From Deinococcus carri (GTDB lineage: Bacteria; Deinococcota; Deinococci; Deinococcales; Deinococcaceae), in NCBI RefSeq assembly GCF_039545055.1, contig NZ_BAABRP010000007.1, positions 101,001 to 165,000 of the forward strand: a stretch of 64,000 nucleotides of DNA. The letters run 5' to 3'. The notes under the pieces were generated by a model, which saw only the letters and a program-made list of their open reading frames with translations, ran no database searches and was not told the DNA's origin. The position numbers and the translations under genes are program-made. Shown piece after piece: positions 53,497 to 64,000 of the stretch (within the stretch, counting starts at the first letter, position 1; every line of letters starts with the position of its first letter).

Positions 53497-54197
53497 TCAT
53501 TCTCCTCCGGTTCAGCACTGCTGAGATGGGGATTGAGGATATAAAAGGCCAGGCGCTTCATCCCGGCCAGGAAATCCACATTCTCCACAATCACAGCACG
53601 CCACTCGTCACTGATTTCTTGCTGGCCCGCCCGCTCCAGGGTGCGCGGCTGAATCACCACCGGGGCAAAGTTCAGGATGCCGCGCACGCCCGCGTCCGCG
53701 AGGCTCTGGGCGGCGTCCTGCGCCCGCTCGGGCGGCACGGCCAGAAAGCCCATGTCCACCCGCGTGGTCCGGGTAAACTCGCGCAGCTCGTCCACGTGGC
53801 GCACGGTCAGGCCGCGCACCTGCTGGCCGAGCAGTTCCGGGTTCACGTCGAACAGGCCCACGTACTGAAACTGGTAGTCGCTGGCCGCCGGGTAGTTGGC
53901 GATGGCCTGCCCCAGGCGGCCCACCCCGACGATCACCACGTTCCAGGTCTGGTTCAGGCCCAGCACCCGCATCAGCTCACGCTTGAGAATGGGCACGGTG
54001 TAGCCCATGCCGCGCGTGCCGAAGCGCCCGAAGTAGGCGAGGTCCTTGCGCACCTGAAAGGCGGTGACGCCCGCCCGCTCGGCCAGGTCGCCACTGCTGG
54101 TGCGGCTCACCTCCTGCGCTTCCAGCCCCTCCAGAATGCGCAGGTAGGTCACGAGGCGGCTGATGGTGGCCGTCGGGATGCCAGTCATCCGCCTCAC
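53493..54197 (-). CDS. rex: Redox-sensing transcriptional repressor Rex
   Basis: The protein has 234 residues. The N-terminal winged helix (PTATISRLVTYLRILEGL and VTAFQVRKDLAYFGRFGTRGMGYTV) binds operators. The Rossmann domain with VVIVGVGRLGQAIANYPA binds NADH/NAD to sense redox state, and the swapped C-terminal helix is present. Rex typically represses respiratory and fermentative genes. Here it sits between a SPOR gene (GTGA overlap at its start) and a lipoprotein gene, an unusual placement. I see no Rex operator (TTGTGAAnnnnnnTTCACAA) nearby. Confidence 0.95.
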   Translation of the reverse strand: MRRMTGIPTATISRLVTYLRILEGLEAQEVSRTSSGDLAERAGVTAFQVRKDLAYFGRFGTRGMGYTVPILKRELMRVLGLNQTWNVVIVGVGRLGQAIANYPAASDYQFQYVGLFDVNPELLGQQVRGLTVRHVDELREFTRTTRVDMGFLAVPPERAQDAAQSLADAGVRGILNFAPVVIQPRTLERAGQQEISDEWRAVIVENVDFLAGMKRLAFYILNPHLSSAEPEENE

Positions 54198-55465
54198 CGC
54201 ACCCGGAAGTGGTCGAAGCCGTTCGCGTCCAGCTTCTCCTCGGCGCTCGTCAGGGCCGCCCCGTTGAAGGGGCCGATCAGCACCGTCACCTTGCGGCCCT
54301 CGGGCGCATTGACGGTCGGCGCGTAGCCCTGCTCGCGCAGTTGCCCCACCAGATTCTGGGCGCTCTCGACCCGATCGAAGGCCCCCACCTGGAGGTAGAC
54401 CGGACCGCTGGGCGCGGGTTGCGGCCTGGCCTCACTCGTGTCCGGGGTCGTGGCCGTGTTCTCGGACGAGGTATCGGGCGCGGTCGGGGGAGAGGAGGGA
54501 GCCGCCTCATTGTTGTCAGCGGCACCGGTGAGGCTGCGGTTGCGGGGGGGATACAGAATCGCGCCGGGGTAGGCCCGCTGGATGTCGGCCAGCGCCTGCC
54601 GGGCCGTGCCCTCATCCGCGAAGGGACCGACCTGCGCGACCACCTGACTCCCCAGGTCGATGGGGTAGACGGTGTACCCGAGGGCGCGGACGCCTGACGT
54701 GCGGCTCTGCGCCAGCGTTTCCGAGCCGAAGGTGCCCAGGCTGATGCGGTAATCGCTCCGCAGCGGCGTGCGCTGCTCGCTGGTGGCGACGGCTCCCCCG
54801 CTGCGGGGCGGGGCCGTGGGAGTCGCGGGCGTGCTGGCGTCCTGGGCGGGCTGGGGCTGGGCCAGCGTGGGGTTGGCCGGGGGTGTGGGCAGCGTGACCG
54901 CGGGGGCCGGGGGCGCACTCGGGGCCGCCGGGATGGGGTCGGCAGCCACCACCGGAACCGCGCCGGAGTTGCTGGGAGCCGTGGGCGTGGTCGGCGGGGT
55001 GGTCGTCTGACCCGGATCGGTGGGGTTCGCCGCCGGAGCCGTGGCCTGGGGCGGGGTGGTGGGGGTGGCCGCGGGGGCTGCCGGAGCGGTGCTGGCGGGC
55101 GGGTTCGCCTCCGGCGCAGGCTGATTCGCGGTGGCTGGTGCGGGGCTGACGGGAGCCGGGGTGGTGCTGGTTGCCGGGGTTTCCGGGCGGGTCTCTGTCT
55201 CCCCGCTGCCTGCTTCCCCTTCGCTGGGAGCAGGAGCCTCGGTGACGGGGGCGGCCGGGGCTGTGCTGTTGTCGGGCACGATGTCCGTACCGGGTGCGCC
55301 AGGAATGACGGGGGCCGGTTCGGTCGCGGCGGGGGCGGGGGCCTGGGCCACCTCGGCGCGGCGCTGGCCGAGCAGCAGCAGGGCAAAGCCGGCGAGCAGC
55401 AGCAGCACCAGCAGGCCGATCAGCAGGTCCGGCCAGCGGCGGGGGCGGGATTCGGCTCGGCTCAT
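54194..55465 (-). CDS. SPOR-domain membrane protein, two SPOR repeats
   Basis: The protein has 423 residues. One TM helix lies near the N-terminus (LLIGLLVLLLLAGFALLLL), then a disordered Pro/Ala/Thr-rich periplasmic spacer of about 190 residues. Two SPOR domains follow: YRISLGTFGSETLAQSRTSGVRALGYTV (about 242-315) and VYLQVGAFDRVESAQNLVGQLREQGYAPTV (about 350-423). SPOR domains bind denuded glycan at division sites. It is coupled to the TPR gene upstream (ATGA) and rex downstream (GTGA). Confidence 0.9.
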   Translation of the reverse strand: MSRAESRPRRWPDLLIGLLVLLLLAGFALLLLGQRRAEVAQAPAPAATEPAPVIPGAPGTDIVPDNSTAPAAPVTEAPAPSEGEAGSGETETRPETPATSTTPAPVSPAPATANQPAPEANPPASTAPAAPAATPTTPPQATAPAANPTDPGQTTTPPTTPTAPSNSGAVPVVAADPIPAAPSAPPAPAVTLPTPPANPTLAQPQPAQDASTPATPTAPPRSGGAVATSEQRTPLRSDYRISLGTFGSETLAQSRTSGVRALGYTVYPIDLGSQVVAQVGPFADEGTARQALADIQRAYPGAILYPPRNRSLTGAADNNEAAPSSPPTAPDTSSENTATTPDTSEARPQPAPSGPVYLQVGAFDRVESAQNLVGQLREQGYAPTVNAPEGRKVTVLIGPFNGAALTSAEEKLDANGFDHFRVR

Positions 55466-57177
55466 TTGAGCGCTCCCTTCGCGCGGGTGTTCCCCAGGTT
55501 GGCGGCGGTCTTGAGCGATTGCCGGGCCTCGGCCTCACGCGACTGGGCGCGCTGGGTCAGACCCAGCAGGTACCACGCCTCACTGTTCTTGGGCTGATCA
55601 CTGACCAGGCCGCGCAGGATGGCCTCGGCCTCCGCGTAGCGGGCGGCGGCCAGCAGCGCCGAGGCGAGGTTCTGCCGCGCCATCGGCGTGGGGTCCAGTT
55701 TCACGCTCTCGGCCAGGGCAGTCCCGGCCCCGGCGTAGTCCTTCAGGGCGTAGGCGCTGAGGCCCAGCCACAGGTAGCCCTCGGCGCTGGGCAGGCTCGC
55801 GACGCTGGAGCGCAGGGCGGTGCGGGCCGGGCCGTACTGGCCCTGCCGGTACGCGGCGACACCCTGGACAAACTGCGTGCGGGCCAGCGTGCCCGCCTCC
55901 GGCTTCAGGCGCAGGGCCTGGGCCGCGTCGCGGACCGCTTCCGCGTTCTGCCCCAGCGCCAGGCGCACGGCGGCCTGACCCGCCCAGTAGGCAGCGTTCT
56001 TGGGGGCCAGGGTAGTGGCCTTCTGGTAGGCCGCGAGCGCGCCAGGGCGGTCGTTTCGCAGGCTGCGCAGTTCGGCCAGACGGGCGAAGGCCCCGGCATT
56101 GCGGCTGTCCTCACGGGTCGCGTCCTGGGCGGCAAAGACGGCCGCCCGCGTCTCCCCGCTCGCGGCCAGCACGTCGGCCTTGCGCAGCAGCAGCAGTGCG
56201 CGGTCCCCGCCGTTGGCGACGCGCCCGGCCGCCGCATCGAGTTCGCGCACCGCCCGGTCGGGCAGGCCCTGGCCCACGTAGATGTCCGCGACGAGCAGCG
56301 CGGCGTCCACGCGCGCCGGTTGCCGCTCCAGCACGGCATAGGTTCCCGGCAGCGCCGCCGCCCCCTGCCCGGCGAGCACCTGGGCCTGCGCCAGCCGGAA
56401 CTGGGCCTCCACGTCGTTCGGGTCCAGGGTCACGATCTCGGCCAGGGTGGCGCTCAGGGCCGCGAAGTCCCGCGCGCGGACCTGCTCGGCGGCCAGGGCT
56501 TCCAGAATCTGCCGCTGGGTCGCCACGCCCGCCTTGCCGCGGGCCAGCCCCGCCGCCTCGCCGTACAGCCGCAGCGCGTCGGCGTAGCGGCCCTCGCGCG
56601 AGGCGATGACGCCCAGGTTGTACGGCCCCTCGGGACGCTCGGGGGCGAGGGCCACCAGCTGGGTGAACTCGAAGTTCGCGCCCTTCAGGTTCCCCAGCGC
56701 CAGCAGGGTCAGGCCCAGCCCGAAGTGCGGCTCGGGTTGCCGGTAGTTCTGGGCGATCAGGCTCTCGAACAGACCGCGGGCCTGCGGAAGCTGACCGCCT
56801 CCCAGCGCCGCACGGGCCTGGGCCAGCGTGGCTTCCTGGGCCGTGGTGAACGGGACCGGGGGCAGAACGGGGGCCGAAGTCGCGGCAGGGGGGGTGGTGG
56901 CCGGAGCAGGCGTTGTGCTGGCGGGTGCCGGGGAGGCGGCGGCCTGTCCCGCCCCCTGCCCGGACGCGGCCTCTCCGGTGGGCGGCCTGCCGTCCGGGCA
57001 GTATTGCGGCGCGAGGTTGCAGGCGTCGAAGTTCACGGTCATGGGGCCGCCCTGACTCTGTTGCAGGGTGTTCTGGACCGAGACGGCCGCCGAGGTGTCG
57101 AGCAGCGTCTGGGCAGCGGCGGTGGGCGTGGCGGCCAGCAGCAGGCCGAGCAGCACCTTCAAATTACGTTGGGTCAC
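55462..57177 (-). CDS. Secreted tetratricopeptide repeat protein
   Basis: The protein has 571 residues. The signal peptide (LKVLLGLLLAATPTAAAQ) is followed by a Cys-containing stretch (FDACNLAPQYCPDG), an Ala/Pro-rich linker and about 10-12 TPR units from about 140 to the end (GPYNLGVIASREGRYADALRLYGEAAGL and WLGLSAYALKDYAGAGTALAESVKLDPT are examples). It is probably a periplasmic scaffold. First gene of the TPR-SPOR-rex-lipoprotein operon. GTG start with AGGAGG 8 nt upstream and TAGGAT (57211-57216) as likely -10. Confidence 0.88.
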   Translation of the reverse strand: MTQRNLKVLLGLLLAATPTAAAQTLLDTSAAVSVQNTLQQSQGGPMTVNFDACNLAPQYCPDGRPPTGEAASGQGAGQAAASPAPASTTPAPATTPPAATSAPVLPPVPFTTAQEATLAQARAALGGGQLPQARGLFESLIAQNYRQPEPHFGLGLTLLALGNLKGANFEFTQLVALAPERPEGPYNLGVIASREGRYADALRLYGEAAGLARGKAGVATQRQILEALAAEQVRARDFAALSATLAEIVTLDPNDVEAQFRLAQAQVLAGQGAAALPGTYAVLERQPARVDAALLVADIYVGQGLPDRAVRELDAAAGRVANGGDRALLLLRKADVLAASGETRAAVFAAQDATREDSRNAGAFARLAELRSLRNDRPGALAAYQKATTLAPKNAAYWAGQAAVRLALGQNAEAVRDAAQALRLKPEAGTLARTQFVQGVAAYRQGQYGPARTALRSSVASLPSAEGYLWLGLSAYALKDYAGAGTALAESVKLDPTPMARQNLASALLAAARYAEAEAILRGLVSDQPKNSEAWYLLGLTQRAQSREAEARQSLKTAANLGNTRAKGALK

Positions 57178-57210
57178 CGGAGGGGCCTCCTGAACGGGGG
57201 GAACGTGAAA

Positions 57211-57216
57211 ATCCTA
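57211..57216 (-). promoter_or_regulatory. -10 box of the TPR-SPOR-rex operon
   Basis: TAGGAT on the minus strand, about 34 nt before the GTG at 57177, so this transcript has a leader. AGGAGG follows at 57186-57191. Confidence 0.45.
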
Positions 57217-57358
57217 GCATCAGGCTCTTTCTGAACCCTTACGCGGTTTCGGGGCGCTGGGCGCTGTAATTCTCTCACGCCCCGGCGGGCGGTGTGGCAG
57301 GAAGCAGTTTCATCTTCCTCATGTGCCTCATGCCGCCGGGCTGCCCCTCCCCGCCAGC

Positions 57359-57382
57359 AAAGAGCCTCCCACGCGGGGAGGC
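57359..57382 (-). terminator. Terminator after rlmN
   Basis: GCCTCCC and GGGAGGC stem with a CGCGT loop on the minus strand, ending TCTTT. Confidence 0.65.
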
Positions 57383-57414
57383 CAGGTGGGGAGGCCAAAT
57401 GAGGGGGGCAGCCG

Positions 57415-58449
<1,035 letters not shown>

Positions 58450-58455
58450 CAGGAA

Positions 58456-58461
58456 AGTCTA
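58456..58461 (-). promoter_or_regulatory. Leaderless-type -10 box for rlmN
   Basis: TAGACT on the minus strand lies 6 nt before the ATG at 58449. Confidence 0.5.
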
Positions 58462-58510
58462 CCGGGTCTGATGGGGTGGGGGAGGGGTGTGGGGCACGGT
58501 TGGGGCGGGA

Positions 58511-58516
58511 TAGCCT
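58511..58516 (+). promoter_or_regulatory. -10 box with leader for the secreted protein gene
   Basis: TAGCCT lies 20 nt before the ATG at 58537, leaving room for AGGAGG at 58522-58527, so this message is leadered. Confidence 0.4.
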
Positions 58517-58536
58517 GGGCCAGGAGGTTCCCCACA

Positions 58537-59007
58537 ATGCGCTTACGCTTGCCCCTGACCCTCACGCTGCTCGCGGCCCTCGCCGCACCCGCTCTGGCGG
58601 GAGGAGCCAGTGCGCCGCCTCCGCTGATGCCCTTCGCCAACGCCGTGCGCTTTGCGGGTGAGGCCGTGCCCTTCACGGTGGACGTGAATCTCTCCCGCAC
58701 CCGCACGCAGCCCGGCGGCCCGGTCCAGATTCTCGTGACGGCCATCACGCCCGGGGGAGAGGTCATCAATCTCAACAGTCGGCCCATTCGTGCGGGGGAG
58801 AAGCTGACGTGGACGGGCCGCCTTCCCGCACAAGGCACCCTGGTCATTCATATCCTGGACGATAACCGCACGGCCAGCAGCACGCTGCTTCACCGCGATT
58901 CCCAGCCGGTCCGTCTTGTCATCACCGGAGACGAGAAGGGGAACTTCGGCGTTAGTGATGGCCTCTGCCCCCCACGCACGAGTGGCGTCTGCGGCGGCCC
59001 CCGCTAG
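58537..59007 (+). CDS. Small secreted protein of unknown function
   Basis: The protein has 156 residues. A signal peptide (LPLTLTLLAALAAPALAGG) begins it and the mature part is beta-rich (VPFTVDVNLSRTRTQPGGPVQILVTAITPGGEVINL). A Cys pair lies near the C-terminus (GLCPPRTSGVCGGPR) that could form a disulfide. No family is recognised. AGGAGG lies 9 nt before the ATG. It is not obviously linked to rlmN, which is divergent. Confidence 0.75.
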   Translation: MRLRLPLTLTLLAALAAPALAGGASAPPPLMPFANAVRFAGEAVPFTVDVNLSRTRTQPGGPVQILVTAITPGGEVINLNSRPIRAGEKLTWTGRLPAQGTLVIHILDDNRTASSTLLHRDSQPVRLVITGDEKGNFGVSDGLCPPRTSGVCGGPR

Positions 59008-59024
59008 CTTCCTGCCCCACCCCT

Positions 59025-59030
59025 TACCCT
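59025..59030 (+). promoter_or_regulatory. Leaderless-type -10 box
   Basis: TACCCT lies 6 nt before the ATG at 59037. Confidence 0.5.
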
Positions 59031-59036
59031 GAAGGC

Positions 59037-59576
59037 ATGGCGGACCCGAACCTCAGCGTCCTGACGGCGATGATCACGCCCGCCGTGCTGATCAGCGGCG
59101 CGGGCACCCTGCTCATGAGCACCAGCACCCGCCTGGGCCGCGCCACCGACCGCGTGCGGCACCTTACGGCGCGCTTCAAGGTGCTCGTGAGTGAGGAGGG
59201 GCGTCAGGAGGCCCTGGCCCGCCAGGAAAAGCAGATGATCATTCGCCAGCTTCCGCGCCTCACCCGCCGCAGCCGCATGCTCCAGCGGGCGATGACCTCG
59301 CTGTATCTGGCCGTCGCCCTGCTGGTGCTGACCAGCATCCTGATCGGCGCATCGTCGCTGCTGGAGCGGCCCCCCGGCCCCGCGCCCGTCATCCTGGCGC
59401 TGCTGGGCGCGGCGGCCCTGGCCTACGCCGCCCTGCTGCTGAGTTACGAGACTCGCCTCAGTGCCCGCACCACCCAGGAGGAAATGGGTTTCCTGGTGCA
59501 GATCGGCCAGCATTACGCGGAGCTGTACGGTGAGGGCGAGGACAGACCCTCCGGTAGGCTGCGTCATGAAACTTGA
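59037..59576 (+). CDS. DUF2721 membrane protein
   Basis: The protein has 179 residues. It fits the DUF2721 pattern: MITPAVLISGAGTLLMSTSTRLGRATDRVRHL at the N-terminus and two TM helices (SLYLAVALLVLTSILIGAS and LALLGAAALAYAALLLSYE) with RAMTSLYLAVALL preceding. The function is unknown. Its last 11 nt overlap the start of the DUF1905 gene, whose own -10 box lies inside this coding region. Confidence 0.8.
   Translation: MADPNLSVLTAMITPAVLISGAGTLLMSTSTRLGRATDRVRHLTARFKVLVSEEGRQEALARQEKQMIIRQLPRLTRRSRMLQRAMTSLYLAVALLVLTSILIGASSLLERPPGPAPVILALLGAAALAYAALLLSYETRLSARTTQEEMGFLVQIGQHYAELYGEGEDRPSGRLRHET
59555..59560 (+). promoter_or_regulatory. Leaderless-type -10 box inside the DUF2721 gene
   Basis: TAGGCT lies 5 nt before the ATG at 59566. 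Confidence 0.45.
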
Positions 59577-59850
59577 GTTCAGCAGCTCCCTCTGGTCCTG
59601 GCGAGGCCCGGCCCCCTGGTACTTCGTGACTGTTCCGCCTGCGGAGTGCCGCAGCCTGCAAGCCGCCTCGAAGCTGGTCACGTACGGCTGGGGCATGATT
59701 CCGGTCCAGGCCTGGATCGGTGAGACGGGGTGGCAGACTTCCCTGTTTCCCAAGGACGGCGCTTACCTCGTGCCGGTCAAGGCCAGTGTCCGCCGGGCAG
59801 AGGGCCTGGAGGAGGGCCAGGAGGTAACGATTCGCCTCCAGGTCGGATAG
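59566..59850 (+). CDS. DUF1905-domain protein
   Basis: The protein has 94 residues. The family pattern is LEFSSSLWSWRGPAPWYFVTVPPAECRSLQ and WQTSLFPKDGAYLVPVKASVRRAEGLEEGQEVTIRLQV, a small beta-barrel protein, cytoplasmic, of unknown function. It overlaps the DUF2721 gene by 11 nt. It has its own -10 box 5 nt upstream. The convergent rpoC end is separated by a terminator. Confidence 0.85.
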   Translation: MKLEFSSSLWSWRGPAPWYFVTVPPAECRSLQAASKLVTYGWGMIPVQAWIGETGWQTSLFPKDGAYLVPVKASVRRAEGLEEGQEVTIRLQVG

Positions 59851-59863
59851 AGCAGCCTGTTCT

Positions 59864-59886
59864 GCTGGCCGCTGGAAGCTGGCCGC
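59864..59886 (+). repeat. HR5 heptad run, right arm only (copy e)
   Basis: The 7-bp units GCTGGCC, GCTGGAA, GCTGGCC lie after the DUF1905 gene and before the terminator. Confidence 0.55.
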
Positions 59887-59897
59887 CCCCACAACGC

Positions 59898-59930
59898 AAA
59901 AGCCCCCACCCGTTTCCAGGTGGGGGCTTT
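59898..59930. terminator. Bidirectional terminator between DUF1905 and rpoC
   Basis: AAAGCCCCCACC and GGTGGGGGCTTT with a 9-nt loop. A and T flanks on both strands allow use by both genes. Confidence 0.85.
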
Positions 59931-59946
59931 GCTGTTCAGCCTCGGC

Positions 59947-64000
<4,054 letters not shown>

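Overview
The window is GC-rich (about 70%) chromosomal DNA that reads as a Deinococcus genome. Three things point there: the gene content (long Deinococcus-Thermus type RpoC, clade-2 catalase, Rex, FtsEX with an EnvC-like partner); the very common arrangement of a -10 box (TANNNT) only 5-8 nt before an ATG or GTG, the signature of leaderless transcripts known to be abundant in this genus; and small non-coding repeats. I see no rRNA, tRNA, CRISPR array or complete insertion sequence. The species cannot be named from the sequence alone.

Layout. 1-4154 (minus): a methyltransferase pseudogene broken by two small repeats and a frameshift, a cytoplasmic HtrA-like protease with a LuxR-type regulator, a GNAT acetyltransferase and a nitronate monooxygenase. 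4271-6110: a histone-deacetylase-family hydrolase and a SIMPL protein, with two short repeats between their stop codons. 6185-12900 (plus): release factor RF3 behind a possible leader peptide, a SWIM/SNF2 helicase, a lipoprotein, a C39-like protein and a GNAT. 12972-15028: a divergent M29 aminopeptidase and PurU. 15095-17862 (minus): rpsP-khpA-rimM-trmD and a LON-domain protein. 18048-21344 (minus): ftsE-ftsX-envC, a cell-division hydrolase-activation module. 21447-29791: a CtpA-like protease, several small genes (three GNATs), a Gfo/Idh/MocA oxidoreductase, YidD-like, TauE and DUF1634. 30323-35069: a beta-oxidation operon. 35130-42211: an Ig-like lipoprotein, an RlmI-like methyltransferase, DNA polymerase IV, catalase and an ABC binding protein. 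42308-45667: divergent PEP synthase and its regulatory kinase. 45885-52744: glycolate oxidase subunits, an FMN hydroxy-acid oxidase and a CpdB-like nucleotidase. 52810-57177 (minus): TPR, SPOR, Rex and lipoprotein genes coupled by 4-nt overlaps. 57415-59850: rlmN and three small genes. 59947-64000: the 3' part of rpoC.

The most unusual content is non-coding. (1) Several sequence families of intergenic palindromes are built from 7-bp iterations with reverse-complementary arms, many of them inside operons (rimM/trmD, ftsE/ftsX, each junction of the glycolate oxidase cluster, both sides of rpsP). (2) A MITE-like family with TAC...GTA ends and 3-bp TNA target duplications has three of its five copies placed exactly at stop codons. 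(3) Tiny leaderless mini-cistrons overlap the start codon of the next gene at three loci, and a separate eight-codon leader ending Pro-Pro-Pro-stop precedes the RF3 gene. These patterns are read directly from the sequence; their functions are inference.
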